Source: Porticoccaceae bacterium
GTDB taxonomy: Bacteria > Pseudomonadota > Gammaproteobacteria > Pseudomonadales > Porticoccaceae
Assembly: GCA_902562425.1 (NCBI GenBank)
Contig: CACETF010000010.1
Span: 37,061 to 101,060 of the forward strand
Length of the DNA: 64,000 nt
Direction: 5' to 3'
Part shown: positions 27,622 through 37,395 of the stretch, piece after piece
Numbering within the stretch: position 1 is the stretch's first letter
How the letters are laid out: every line of letters starts with the position of its first letter
The notes under the pieces: model-generated
What the model was told of the DNA's origin: nothing
Database searches by the model: none
What the model saw: the letters and a program-made list of their open reading frames with translations, nothing else
Made by a program: the position numbers and the translations under genes

Positions 27622-29121
27622 TTATTGGCCCATGTAATACTCAGTAAGCCGAAATCTTTCCTCGAGTTCGGGTCCCGCATCGCCGCCCTCCCTCCCAAGG
27701 ATCTGCCAGTAAGCTCGATCTTCACGCCAAGGTTGCCAACTTCCATTACCGATTAGTTCTTTACCATAGGCAAAACGGCTCCAATTTTCATGATAATGTC
27801 TTTGTAATATTCTTCTTTTTTTGTCCTCGACACGCGTCCATAAAGCGGTATTATCCCACCCATGGGGGGTACCCAACTCTTTATCGTTCCTAGTCACTAA
27901 CCCCGCATCCGTGTAAAAAGTATATACTTTGGCCAATGTATTTTTGTGAGCAGATGCAGATAATTTAGCAGAAACTAGAAATCTCATGTCCCCGATAAAT
28001 CGTTTGAAAGCGATTTCTTCTTGCATTGCAAAATCTTTAGCATACACATTGAGGAGCCTCTCAATGTTTGCTTTTAACCAAGAATCATATCTTTCATAAG
28101 AATATGCGTAACCCTCATAACTCATCGCACCTGTCATGTAAGCGTCAAGAGAATTACCGCAACCTGCATCCTGAATGCACTTGAAATGATCTACTTTTAG
28201 TGAAGTCCCATCGATAATAGGGAGGGTACGAAATTGACTACTTACCAGAATTTGAGGATCGAGCTCTCTTAAAAATTTTAACGATTCGTCTCCGTCTAAC
28301 CCTATGCTTTTGAGAACTCTAGCCGTATGATCCTCACCAATCTCCTGGGGAAATCCATAGGCATCATTCTTAATTAAATTAGCAAGATTTTTTTTGATCC
28401 TAAGAGGTGACGCTATATAACTACTTTTAGCAATAGCCTTTTTGAAAAGGCCTGCAGCATCCGGGTGGGCCGTCAGCAGGTCAACCGACAATGCTCCCGC
28501 TGAGCTACCAAATATTGTCACATTATCAGGGTCACCCCCAAAGTCGTTGATGTGTCTGCGTACCCATCGTAATGCAGAAAGCTGATCTAAAATACCGAAA
28601 TTGGGGTCATTCGTCTCTAGTGCAGGGTGCGCAAAAAAACCGAGTGGTCCCAAGCGATAGTTTAATGAAACAACAACTACCCCATATCGAGCTAACAAAT
28701 CTCCCAAAATATTACCATTACCGTTCCTAAATGCACCCCCATGAATCCAAACCATGACGGGATAATTACCGTTAGGATTTGGGGTCCAAACATTAAGATA
28801 TAAGCAATCCTCATTGACCTCACTTCCATATCGAATGTAAGACAGATTTTTTTGTGAGAATGGATGGCAACTTGCAGAGAATGTCTGTTTATTCAGCGTC
28901 AGTTCTGGATCTAAAATTTTGTCCAAAGGTGGTCTCCATCGAAGGCTACCTACAGGAGCCTCCGCATAAGGGATGCCCAATGAAAGGTATACACCGGTCG
29001 CTGTCTTGGGAAACTCAACCGATTCTGCAGAACTTACAGCGAAGAACAAACCCCCAAAAAGACCAATGTAGAGCTTGAAAGTTTCGAGGCCTCTGCCAGA
29101 GTAAACTCTGTTAAAGAACAT
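27622..29121 (-). CDS. Secreted carboxylesterase type B
   Basis: Serine esterase of the alpha/beta-hydrolase type B family. The signal peptide ends near AVSSAES. Motifs are YLNVWTPNPNGNYPVMVWIHGGAF (oxyanion hole HGGAF), NYRLGPLGFF, and FGSSAGALSVD with the catalytic Ser in G-x-S-x-G. The catalytic His probably lies in LGTPHGWDN. GTG at 29124 lies directly before an ATG at 29121, which I take as the start. It follows GH2 and receptor 3 on the same strand. In this setting it likely removes acyl or methyl esters from the glycan before GH2 acts. Ester type cannot be deduced. Confidence 0.88.
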   Translation of the reverse strand: MFFNRVYSGRGLETFKLYIGLFGGLFFAVSSAESVEFPKTATGVYLSLGIPYAEAPVGSLRWRPPLDKILDPELTLNKQTFSASCHPFSQKNLSYIRYGSEVNEDCLYLNVWTPNPNGNYPVMVWIHGGAFRNGNGNILGDLLARYGVVVVSLNYRLGPLGFFAHPALETNDPNFGILDQLSALRWVRRHINDFGGDPDNVTIFGSSAGALSVDLLTAHPDAAGLFKKAIAKSSYIASPLRIKKNLANLIKNDAYGFPQEIGEDHTARVLKSIGLDGDESLKFLRELDPQILVSSQFRTLPIIDGTSLKVDHFKCIQDAGCGNSLDAYMTGAMSYEGYAYSYERYDSWLKANIERLLNVYAKDFAMQEEIAFKRFIGDMRFLVSAKLSASAHKNTLAKVYTFYTDAGLVTRNDKELGTPHGWDNTALWTRVEDKKRRILQRHYHENWSRFAYGKELIGNGSWQPWREDRAYWQILGREGGDAGPELEERFRLTEYYMGQ

Positions 29122-29242
29122 CACAGCTTCTCATCCATGATCTTGTGAAATAATTGACCTACGCAGGATTTTAATTGTCATCGACTAATGCAAATTACTA
29201 GTAATGTGTGTTTCAAGATTGAAATATAATAATGACGCTTGT

Positions 29243-31114
29243 TCAAGGACCCGCTAACTCATTGTACCAGCCACGCAGCACCCCAAACGCAGCTTTAAAA
29301 TTGCCCTCAGGTGAAATAATCCCCTTTCTATTCCAATACTGCTGGAACTGGCCATGCATGCGACGAGGAGATTTGAAATCCTTTAAAATCCATGGAGAAA
29401 GACCGTCTAGACCGTCGATATTTCGGCACATCTCTATATTAGCTTTATAATATTCGGCCTGGTAATCCTCAGAGAACTTTGCAAGGTTATCGTCTCGGTA
29501 ACCATATAAGGCACCAGCACCAAACTCGGAAAACAGAAATGGTTTATCCTTTGGGAGTTCCCATTTGATTTTGGCTACGTCCTCCAGTTTCATATCAGAG
29601 TACCACCCCTGATACGTATTTACAGACACAACATCAATGTACCGAGCCAATGAATCGTCTATAACATATACTCGGCGACCATCTTTGTTCTTGGGTTTAG
29701 CTTTATGCAAAGCCGACGTGATCAGCCTGGTGTCGTCGACCTCTCGGATGTCGGTAATAAGGGTCCGAAGGAAGGAGGTTCGCTCCTCAAGCGCTGCTCC
29801 CTTCTTATTTCTCTTAGTTTCATTCGCGACACTCCATAGTATTATCGATGCCCGATTCTTATCTCTAATAATGTTGTCACTCTGCATCTTGCGAGCTAAG
29901 GCAAGCGTCTTCTTGTTCCCAAAATCCATGTCCCAATATACGGGGATCTCACTCCACACTAACAGACCCAACTCGTCGGCAACACGGGTTGTTATGTCAG
30001 AGTGAGGATAGTGTGCAAGACGAACAAAGTTCGCTTTCAGGTCTTTTTTCGCGATACTCAGGAGGGCTCGCGCGCTACTTGTGTTAATTGCCCTGTTGGG
30101 AGTTGCCCCAAGAGCCTCCTCGTGGATAGAAATCCCACGCAGGAAGATGGGCTCTCCATTTAGTAAAAGTTCTCCGTCGACACTTTCTATAGTCCTAAAC
30201 CCAATTCGGTCCGAAACTGTCTCATCGGCTGTTGAAATTATGACTTCGTACAAAATCGGACTAAGGGGTGCCCAAAATTTCATATCCTCAGGGGTTTTTA
30301 CCTCTACTGTGACCTTGCCATCAGCATTGGTAATTCCGCTAACCATAACCCCAAGCTCTGGAATTCGAACAGTGACCTCCCGACGATTTATCCTATCACC
30401 ACTGAGTGAAACATTAGCTTTTATAACGTCAGAGGATTCAAGCTGTATGAAGTATGTCGAAATGTATGTGTTGGGAACTTCCACTAAGTGTACATCCCTT
30501 GTGATGCCGCCAAAGTTCTTCCAATCGGTTACCGGGGTGGGTACTGAATCGTCCTCATGCTCCGAATCGACCCCAATTACCACAGAATTCCGACCAACCT
30601 TGAGATTGTCGGTCACATCAAACGCAAATGGAGTGAAACCACCCTCATGCTCTCCAACTTTTTTACCGTTAACGTAGACATAAGATTTGTAATTCGCGGC
30701 ACCGATATGTAAGAGGTACCTCTCATCATCTACCTTGGATAGCTGCACCTCCTTTCGAAACCACACCAGGCCCTCATACAAGGCCATCTCGGCAACCTGT
30801 CCATTCCAGTCTCCCGGAACAGACATGTAGGGCGAGTTATCAAAGCTATATTCCATCATCTTGTGAGGAGAGACATTGACCCTGTCTAAAAATACCGCCT
30901 TTGGCTCACTTTTAGATTTTAATAACGCAGTCTTGTAGGGGTCTATGATGTATCGCCACTCACCCGACAGATTTTTAGACTCGCGAGCACCTACGTTTAT
31001 GAGTAAACCGGAGTATCCAAATGGAGCCGCCGCGCTCGCCGGTAGCGACAATGCGAATGAAAAATACAGAGAAAACGAGAGGAGGAGCAACTGTCGACGC
31101 ATCATTATTGCCAT
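29243..31114 (-). CDS. GH2 glycoside hydrolase, beta-glucuronidase-like
   Basis: Secreted exo-glycosidase of about 623 residues, the compact three-domain GH2 layout typical of beta-glucuronidases. NLSGEWRYIIDPY begins the sugar-binding domain. YVYVNGKKVGEHEGGFTPFAFDV and NFGGITRDVHLVEVP are classic GH2 motifs. The barrel has LLLNGEPIFLRGISIHEE, the acid/base Glu in LWSVANETKRN, and the nucleophile Glu in FLFSEFGAGALYG. The open frame starts at 31153, but the ATG at 31114 gives a clean signal peptide ending ASAAA and follows GAG at usable spacing. It is shorter than the GH2 at 9144 and lacks its C-terminal domains, so the two probably act on different linkages. Confidence 0.9.
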   Translation of the reverse strand: MAIMMRRQLLLLSFSLYFSFALSLPASAAAPFGYSGLLINVGARESKNLSGEWRYIIDPYKTALLKSKSEPKAVFLDRVNVSPHKMMEYSFDNSPYMSVPGDWNGQVAEMALYEGLVWFRKEVQLSKVDDERYLLHIGAANYKSYVYVNGKKVGEHEGGFTPFAFDVTDNLKVGRNSVVIGVDSEHEDDSVPTPVTDWKNFGGITRDVHLVEVPNTYISTYFIQLESSDVIKANVSLSGDRINRREVTVRIPELGVMVSGITNADGKVTVEVKTPEDMKFWAPLSPILYEVIISTADETVSDRIGFRTIESVDGELLLNGEPIFLRGISIHEEALGATPNRAINTSSARALLSIAKKDLKANFVRLAHYPHSDITTRVADELGLLVWSEIPVYWDMDFGNKKTLALARKMQSDNIIRDKNRASIILWSVANETKRNKKGAALEERTSFLRTLITDIREVDDTRLITSALHKAKPKNKDGRRVYVIDDSLARYIDVVSVNTYQGWYSDMKLEDVAKIKWELPKDKPFLFSEFGAGALYGYRDDNLAKFSEDYQAEYYKANIEMCRNIDGLDGLSPWILKDFKSPRRMHGQFQQYWNRKGIISPEGNFKAAFGVLRGWYNELAGP

Positions 31115-31164
31115 CAAATTTCTCACGGCGCATTCCAATGAAACTAAAATCATGCTTTAAAGAC

Positions 31165-31184
31165 GGTGTAGCGGTTGTTACACC
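31165..31184 (-). terminator. Hairpin between receptor 3 and GH2
   Basis: Inverted repeat GGTGTA / TACACC with an 8-base loop, in the gap after the receptor 3 stop. No U-run follows. It is in the same relative position as the hairpin after receptor 2 and may limit read-through from receptor to enzyme genes or stabilise the receptor message. Confidence 0.35.
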
Positions 31185-31206
31185 ACCACACCGAAATTAA
31201 ACCCAA

Positions 31207-34068
31207 TCAAAACTTGTAACGGATTCCAGCCTTGTATATCCGACCATAGTAACGGATCTCGCGAATGCGCTCTTCAACGCCTTGATATTCAGTTCTACGT
31301 TCATTAGTAATGTTAAATATTTCAAGCTTAGTGCTGAGGTTTTTCATCGGTTTCCATTGAAAGCGCACATCCAATTTCGGGTACGCGGCTATCATGCGAT
31401 CATCTCCGGTGAATGTACTTGAGCTAGCCCGCACGAAATATTCGCTTCTGTTTCTATATTGTATGGAAAAGGCCCAGTTGTCTTTCTCGTATCCTGCTTT
31501 TAGATTCATCGTGTTTTTGGACACGCCTACAAGCGGAAGGTCATTCCCCGCCGAATCTTTTGCCCCAGACGCACTTGTGTCAACATAGGTTACGTTTGCT
31601 TGGACAAAGACATCCCGCATCCAATTATCCATGAAATTGAAGTTCTGAATCAAGCTAGCCTCAAATCCATCAAAGGAAGCTCCCTCTGAGGAATTTAGTT
31701 TGTCTTCGATCAACACAGGAATACCGGCCGCATCCAAGCACTCGTCGCCAACCCTTGACAAGTTTCCTGTAATAATCCCAGAGAAGTCGTATACATCCAG
31801 CTGGGTAAATCCACTCAGGTCCGGAGGACAGTGCTCATAGTCCACTGTCTTGTCGGAAACATCCTTGCGAAAGTAAGCGAGGGAGAAAAAGCTACCGGCA
31901 CGATTATACCATTCCAGTGAGAGATCATAGCTGTCTGCGGTAAATGGCACAATAGCGGCGCTGTTTAGGTCAATATCAACGCTTTCTACAATTGAATCAG
32001 CCTCATCTGCATATCTAACCCTCGCGGTTGAATTCGTCCTATAACTAGAAGCGTTTGGACGGGTGATATTCTCTGAATATGCGAGCCGAAATAGGATGTC
32101 GTCCTTGATATCAAATATCAAATTCAAAGAGGGGAGTGTATGCGAGAATTCCTGACTCGCTGTGCTAAAAAGATCTTCCGCAAGAAGATCACTCTGGGTA
32201 ACTGAGCTAACCTCCCGTTCAGTGCTCACATAGCGAAGACCAAAGTTTCCCCTTACTGGGAGGGGTAACTCGAGATCATGCCCGTCAAACTTCACCATGG
32301 CATATACAGCCGTCACATCTCGTTGCGCGTCGAAACTCCTGTTGATGGTGTCTGTATTTACTGGCAGTCCCCCAAATGTATCACCCGTAATTTCTGTGGC
32401 ACTTAGGATATCATCCATAACCATTCGCCAATCTGGTACCCAATAATTAGTCACACCTGTTAGGTTACCCTCAAAGAAGCCATCATTGTTATTTCCGATG
32501 TGAGGACGCATCACACCGAGGTCATCTATCGCATCATATACAAAGTCTCTACTTGTCCATCGTGGATATCGCTGACTACGCTCATAACTCCTCCATTTTC
32601 CGCCCACCTGGGCGACCTTGATGAAAGGTCCATCCACGAAATTTGTCAAATCAAATTGAGCTGCTACCTCTGATTCTTCGCGGTCTCTTCCATCACAACA
32701 ACCATAAAACTGTGTCCGAGCCGTGGTGGGTGGGCTATTGCTTCTCACACTATCTCCATAACTCCACTGATTAATATCCGAGAAATCACCCTCAACCATC
32801 TCAACGCGAAAGGAGTCAACATCCCCCGCACCACTATGCATACGCAAAATCACTCCATTATCATCATGGTCATTGATGTTTCGCCGGGAGTTTACCGCCC
32901 ATCGGTCCTGCGTACCTCGAGTTGAGTGCAGAGTACCCTTTGCCTTCCATTTTTCATTTGACCATGTGACATCTCCTGTAATTGCGTAGCTAGTGCGCTC
33001 ATCATCAAAAGCGCGATTCTCAGAATCAATCTCCGGCTGGTTGAATAACACTTGAGTTGCGGTTTCACCGAAGGTACCGCCATCGATCGTCCTCTGAACA
33101 GTCATACTTTGCGCACGCCTAAACCTTAGCTGATCCATAATATTAAAGTCTTCTAAAAACGTGTAGATTCCTGTAACTCCCATGTTTAAATTATCATTTG
33201 GCTGAAATTCCAGACCAAACGCTGCAGATATCTTGTCCCCCTCGTTTTGACGGGAATAGACACGGGCATCAATAGGTGTGTAAAGGTCAGCTAACCCATC
33301 ACCGTCTGTGTCTTCGTCATCGTAGTTGGTGATCTTAGCTAAATCGGTACGCTGCTTGCGATCAGACCAAGAGATGGCACCCATGACACCAACAGTTTCA
33401 TTATTGAACTTATTGGCGAAAGCTAAATTGGCATTTGGCTCCGCAACGCCTGGGAGAGTTTCGAAGTCCATACCACTGTAAAAGGTGACAAAGGGATTTT
33501 TAAACGCCAATGGGCGTCTTGTCCTCATATTTATGATACCACTTAAACCACCCTCATCATATGCTGCTGTTGGAGTTTTAATAACCGACACACCGGAGAC
33601 AATATCCGACTGAAACATACCATATACAAAACCACTTACGGGATTTCCAGAGGCAAGGTATTGGCCATTAAAAAGCGTGCTCGAATAAGTTTTTGGCAGA
33701 CCTCGAACCCGAATCTCACCCTCTCGACGCTCTCCCCCAGCCCCTGCATACTCGAGCTGGACTCCGGTTATCCCACCAATTGCCTCAGCCAGATCCATAT
33801 CAGGAAACCTACCGATACCCTCGGCGGAGACTCCATCCATAATAGAATCTGAGTAACGTTTTGCGTTAACCATGAGCTCCAGCGACTGCTTAATGCCGAT
33901 AGAGATAATTTCGTCAACAATTTCGTTTGAATCTGCCGAAGAAGCCTCATCCTGTGCCAAAGTCGATTGATTGATGAAAAGTGCGATGAAGAATGTGCAA
34001 AAGTAAAGCACTATGTTTTGAGATAATTTTGAAGCGCGCGACGAATCGCCCGGTAAAGATACCCTCAT
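31207..34068 (-). CDS. TonB-dependent receptor 3
   Basis: Outer-membrane receptor of about 953 residues. The signal peptide ends near INQSTLAQD; IVDEIISIGI is a TonB-box-like segment; the plug shows FPDMDLAEAIGGITGVQLEY and IRVRGLPKTYSSTLFNG; the barrel ends in AGIRYKF with C-terminal Phe. The frame is open from 34098, but the ATG at 34068 has GAGGGGG seven bases upstream and a better signal peptide. It heads the unit with GH2 and carboxylesterase. Its sequence differs strongly from receptors 1 and 2, suggesting uptake of a different oligosaccharide class from the same glycan. Confidence 0.95.
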   Translation of the reverse strand: MRVSLPGDSSRASKLSQNIVLYFCTFFIALFINQSTLAQDEASSADSNEIVDEIISIGIKQSLELMVNAKRYSDSIMDGVSAEGIGRFPDMDLAEAIGGITGVQLEYAGAGGERREGEIRVRGLPKTYSSTLFNGQYLASGNPVSGFVYGMFQSDIVSGVSVIKTPTAAYDEGGLSGIINMRTRRPLAFKNPFVTFYSGMDFETLPGVAEPNANLAFANKFNNETVGVMGAISWSDRKQRTDLAKITNYDDEDTDGDGLADLYTPIDARVYSRQNEGDKISAAFGLEFQPNDNLNMGVTGIYTFLEDFNIMDQLRFRRAQSMTVQRTIDGGTFGETATQVLFNQPEIDSENRAFDDERTSYAITGDVTWSNEKWKAKGTLHSTRGTQDRWAVNSRRNINDHDDNGVILRMHSGAGDVDSFRVEMVEGDFSDINQWSYGDSVRSNSPPTTARTQFYGCCDGRDREESEVAAQFDLTNFVDGPFIKVAQVGGKWRSYERSQRYPRWTSRDFVYDAIDDLGVMRPHIGNNNDGFFEGNLTGVTNYWVPDWRMVMDDILSATEITGDTFGGLPVNTDTINRSFDAQRDVTAVYAMVKFDGHDLELPLPVRGNFGLRYVSTEREVSSVTQSDLLAEDLFSTASQEFSHTLPSLNLIFDIKDDILFRLAYSENITRPNASSYRTNSTARVRYADEADSIVESVDIDLNSAAIVPFTADSYDLSLEWYNRAGSFFSLAYFRKDVSDKTVDYEHCPPDLSGFTQLDVYDFSGIITGNLSRVGDECLDAAGIPVLIEDKLNSSEGASFDGFEASLIQNFNFMDNWMRDVFVQANVTYVDTSASGAKDSAGNDLPLVGVSKNTMNLKAGYEKDNWAFSIQYRNRSEYFVRASSSTFTGDDRMIAAYPKLDVRFQWKPMKNLSTKLEIFNITNERRTEYQGVEERIREIRYYGRIYKAGIRYKF

Positions 34069-34335
34069 TTGTAACCCCCTCTTTAATCCCTGAACCATTT
34101 TTTGATTACGGAACTTGTTATATAAAACCTATTTAAATGTAAAGTTTAAATTTTCCAAGCATGTTGGTCAAGACAACTATTTGAGGCACATTAAAAGACA
34201 AAGTCCGCCAGAAAAGTTGTGGTTAGGAACCAGGATATAAGGGAAAGACTTTCTGATATAAAAATTGATGCAGACAAAGCAGAGTGCTACATTTAAGACT
34301 TATTCATTAAAATATGGACTCAGCAAGTTACAAAA

Positions 34336-35751
34336 ATGAGTATTTTTTCTTCTCTTGGAAGTTTTACTTTTAGCCGCAAGATGATCTTCTTTCTAGTACC
34401 TTTATGTGATCTCACATACTCTGATGCGCCACATCTGGGTATGGGTGCAAGATCGGGAGAAATCACCGAAAACTCAGCAATCGTCCAGATCCGGTTAACA
34501 AAATCATTTGGACAAGAGAGGAACTTTGGCATTCCCGGGAAAGCCGGAAAAGCGCGGATTCATCTCAGCACCAACGATGAGATGTCAAATGCGATTATAA
34601 CTGGCTGGCAAGATGCATCGGAGGAAAATGACTATTACCTGCAATACCACATATCTGATTTGAAACCAAAACAGCGGTATTTATATCGGGCTGAAATCAA
34701 AGAAGGTGATGCTACGCCAAGCCAAATGTCCGAAATATTCTCATTTAAAACCGCACCCGAAAGTACTGACCGGAACGAAATTATTTTTCAGGTTACCACT
34801 TGCCAATCCGCTCACGGGCTTCCGACTTACACGCTGATGCAGCGACAGAAGCCCGACTTTTTAATTTCTGCAGGTGACACTGTTTACTACGACAGGTACG
34901 ACGTTCGCTCGAAAGAAGAGGCTTATTGGCTTTATCAAAAACAGTATGGCACTCCCTTCACAATCAATTACCTTGCTCATATACCAGCGTATTTTATGAA
35001 AGATGACCATGACTACCGCTTTAATGACGCAGATCCATTTTCAAATCATCCAGTTAAGTTTCAAAAGCACAAAGATGAACCAAATGGCTTGAACCCAGAC
35101 TTTAACCGAGCCGACAATACTTATCTGACTCATGAAGAGGGCATTGAGGTTTTCAAGCAAGTTTTTCCATCCAGTGATCTGCCTTATCGAACCTTCCGAT
35201 GGGGTAAAGGTATTCAGATCTGGTTATTGGAGGGGCGCGATTTTAGGTCAGATAACAAACTTCCAGATGGCCCAAAAAAAACTATCTGGGGAAACACTCA
35301 AAAGGCTTGGCTTAAAAAAACTCTCCTACAAAGCGATGCAGACTTTCGTCTCGTTGTCAGTCCGACACCACTTATCGGACCCGACAAGCCAAACAAAATT
35401 GATAATCATGCCAACGCAAATGGTTTTATGCATGAGGGAAGGGCTTTTTTGGATTGGATGATAAAAGAGCAGCTGCATCTGAACACATTTTTAATAACAG
35501 GCGACAGGCACTGGCAATATCACTCAATTTATAATGATACAGTCCATGAGTTCTCTAGCGGCCCAACGAGTTTCTTCAAGGTTCATCGTGTCCCAAAACC
35601 CAAAAGTGGCGTTATTAAACAGCCTTATAATGGCCCCATAGGTGGGTTTATGTCAGTAACATACAAAGACATGGAGCTTTCATTCATCCACTACGATGAG
35701 CGAGGTCGCATGCAAAATACACAGAGCTTTCAAAGAAGTGTTACCCATTAG
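34336..35751 (+). CDS. PhoD-like metallophosphatase family protein
   Basis: Protein of the alkaline phosphatase D family, which act as metal-dependent phosphomono- or phosphodiesterases. An N-terminal hydrophobic segment suggests export. A fibronectin-like N-terminal domain (GARSGEITENSAIVQIRL, HISDLKPKQRYLYRAEI) is followed by the metal-site motifs VTTCQSA, SAGDTVYYD, KDDHDYRFND and ITGDRHWQYHS. Length (471) is normal. An ATG at 34381 is an alternative start; no clear ribosome binding site supports either. It is divergent from receptor 3 and stands alone. Members of this family occur in other algal-glycan loci; the true substrate here could be a phosphate ester, a sulfate ester or something else. 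Confidence 0.82.
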   Translation: MSIFSSLGSFTFSRKMIFFLVPLCDLTYSDAPHLGMGARSGEITENSAIVQIRLTKSFGQERNFGIPGKAGKARIHLSTNDEMSNAIITGWQDASEENDYYLQYHISDLKPKQRYLYRAEIKEGDATPSQMSEIFSFKTAPESTDRNEIIFQVTTCQSAHGLPTYTLMQRQKPDFLISAGDTVYYDRYDVRSKEEAYWLYQKQYGTPFTINYLAHIPAYFMKDDHDYRFNDADPFSNHPVKFQKHKDEPNGLNPDFNRADNTYLTHEEGIEVFKQVFPSSDLPYRTFRWGKGIQIWLLEGRDFRSDNKLPDGPKKTIWGNTQKAWLKKTLLQSDADFRLVVSPTPLIGPDKPNKIDNHANANGFMHEGRAFLDWMIKEQLHLNTFLITGDRHWQYHSIYNDTVHEFSSGPTSFFKVHRVPKPKSGVIKQPYNGPIGGFMSVTYKDMELSFIHYDERGRMQNTQSFQRSVTH

Positions 35752-36096
35752 ACTCCAAATTGAAATGTGATAAGGTTTGTTGGACATTCGTCATTACTGC
35801 CTCTGGCCGAATATTCCTCCTTATTTTTTAGGAGTAATGTTGCTTTCTTACAATTTTACAAAGGAAACCAAATTAGTAATTGAATCAAATCTTCAGATAT
35901 AGACGCTCTAAGTCGTTCTCTCTCTGCTAATACACAAAAATATAATCTCTCACACAATCCCCCATAAGTTAGCAAAAGACAATACCAAATCCGTGTTTTA
36001 TAGTTTGGAGTAAGCCAAAGCGCTAGTAAATTTTTGTAATGAAGCATAATTCCAACTGAACTTTTTTCTTCAGTTAGTTAGATGACAGTATAACGC
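35752..36096. other. Convergent intergenic region with hairpin
   Basis: Gap between the convergent phosphatase and kdgK genes. An inverted repeat at 35813-35838 (ATTCCTCCT / AGGAGTAAT, 8-base loop, one mismatch) may end the phosphatase transcript, although it lacks a following U-run. The rest is AT-rich with no supported gene. Confidence 0.5.
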
Positions 36097-37005
36097 TCAG
36101 TTACAACGATTTATTGCTCCAGCATGGCCAATTACCTGTTCTGCCAATCTAGAGGCATAGACAGACGCTTGAACAACATCATCTGTTTTGAAGTAACAAG
36201 ATAGGAATCCACCATTAAATGCATCTCCCGCGCCGGTGGTATCAACAACTCGTCGGATTCTCTTAGCTTGGCAAAACTGGTTGCTTTTACCATCGAATGC
36301 GAAGCATCCTTCAGCGCCCAATTTTATTACACCTGCACTTACACCAAAATTAATAAGCTTTCTCGAGAGGTCTTCAGCAGAGGTATCCCCAAATAATTTT
36401 ACTTCGTCCTCCAATGTTGGTAAAGCAATGTCAGTCAGCTGCCACGCTTTCTGTAAAGCTCCTGTCGCTTGTTCTGAAGAAGCCCATAATGACGGTCGAA
36501 AGTTCGAGTCAAATGCCACGATGGTCCCACTAGCCCGAAAATCTTCGATAACTTGAAAAAAAATAGAGCGAATATCATTTTGCATTAGAGCAAGTGTGAT
36601 TCCTGAAAAATATATACAGAATGGTTTGCTAAGTGAGCTAAGACAATTAATAAAGTCGATTGAGTTTAAAAAGTGTTTTGCTGCCGACTCACCTCTCCAA
36701 TAGTGAAAACGTCGCTCACCTTTTTTGTCAGTTTTGATAATGTATAGCCCCGGTAGATCACCATCCAATATAACCACCTTTGAAGTGCCTATCCCATCGT
36801 CTCGCCAGCATTCAAGCATCTGCGCACTAAACTCATCGTCTCCAAGCGCTGTCAGAAAATCAACATCAAATTGAGGCCCCAACCCATGTCTTAAACTATA
36901 AGCAGTGTTGTATACGTCGCCAGCAAACTGGAAGCCTCTATCTAACAACCGTTCGTCTGTTATCTCGATCATGCACTCTCCAATGCATATAATTTTCTTC
37001 TTCAT
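36097..37005 (-). CDS. kdgK: 2-dehydro-3-deoxygluconokinase
   Basis: PfkB-family sugar kinase that phosphorylates 2-keto-3-deoxygluconate with ATP, the point where the KduI/KduD and UxaC/UxuA branches meet. The N-terminus IICIGECMIEITDE, the substrate-lid FAGDVYNTAYSL, RFHYWRGESAAK and the catalytic VDTTGAGDAFNGG (about residue 258, with the base Asp) are typical of KdgK. Length (302) is normal. No KDPG aldolase follows, so the aldolase must be encoded elsewhere. It is third in the minus order uxuA, uxaC, kdgK, but 390 bases separate it from uxaC, so it may have its own promoter. Confidence 0.93.
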   Translation of the reverse strand: MKKKIICIGECMIEITDERLLDRGFQFAGDVYNTAYSLRHGLGPQFDVDFLTALGDDEFSAQMLECWRDDGIGTSKVVILDGDLPGLYIIKTDKKGERRFHYWRGESAAKHFLNSIDFINCLSSLSKPFCIYFSGITLALMQNDIRSIFFQVIEDFRASGTIVAFDSNFRPSLWASSEQATGALQKAWQLTDIALPTLEDEVKLFGDTSAEDLSRKLINFGVSAGVIKLGAEGCFAFDGKSNQFCQAKRIRRVVDTTGAGDAFNGGFLSCYFKTDDVVQASVYASRLAEQVIGHAGAINRCN

Positions 37006-37395
37006 AACAATATTTCCAGCAATTCTTAATCAAGAGTTATTCCCCTCAAGGGGAACAAAACACGCTTTGACAGTCTCAAAATCATGGTCACTGTGGTCAA
37101 TCTTGACTATTACAAAAAAACCTCTTTTGCGCTGCTACCCGCTCAGAGCAGTATGACCATTTTAATAACGTCTTTTTCAAACAGATCTGAAAATTTACTC
37201 AAACCGAAATAAACCACAATGAACCAATGATCGAGCCGAATTGAGTTTATCTTCTGAAGAGTATCCATCATTTCAGACCTAGCAAACGCAACAAGTCTTC
37301 CATGAAACAAGTGGCCCTTGCTCAGTGAACCGGGCGGCGAATAGGATAACTTGTTCACGTTTTCATCATTTAAAATTTGTGAGATTGCCCGCAAG
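37006..37395. other. uxaC-kdgK gap with several palindromes
   Basis: A 390-base non-coding gap within the catabolic unit. It contains TTCCCCT-CA-AGGGGAA (37040-37055), an imperfect TTTGA/TCAAA repeat (about 37067-37081) and GTCAA-TC-TTGAC (37096-37107), the last sharing half-sites with the 13-bp palindromes at 4024 and 18607. These lie 35 to 100 bases upstream of kdgK, so they could control it. No supported gene or perfect promoter was seen. Confidence 0.4.

Noticed and set aside
30081..30677. 198-codon plus-strand open frame opposite GH2
   Set aside because: It is a shadow of the GH2 gene on the other strand, whose catalytic motifs are clear.
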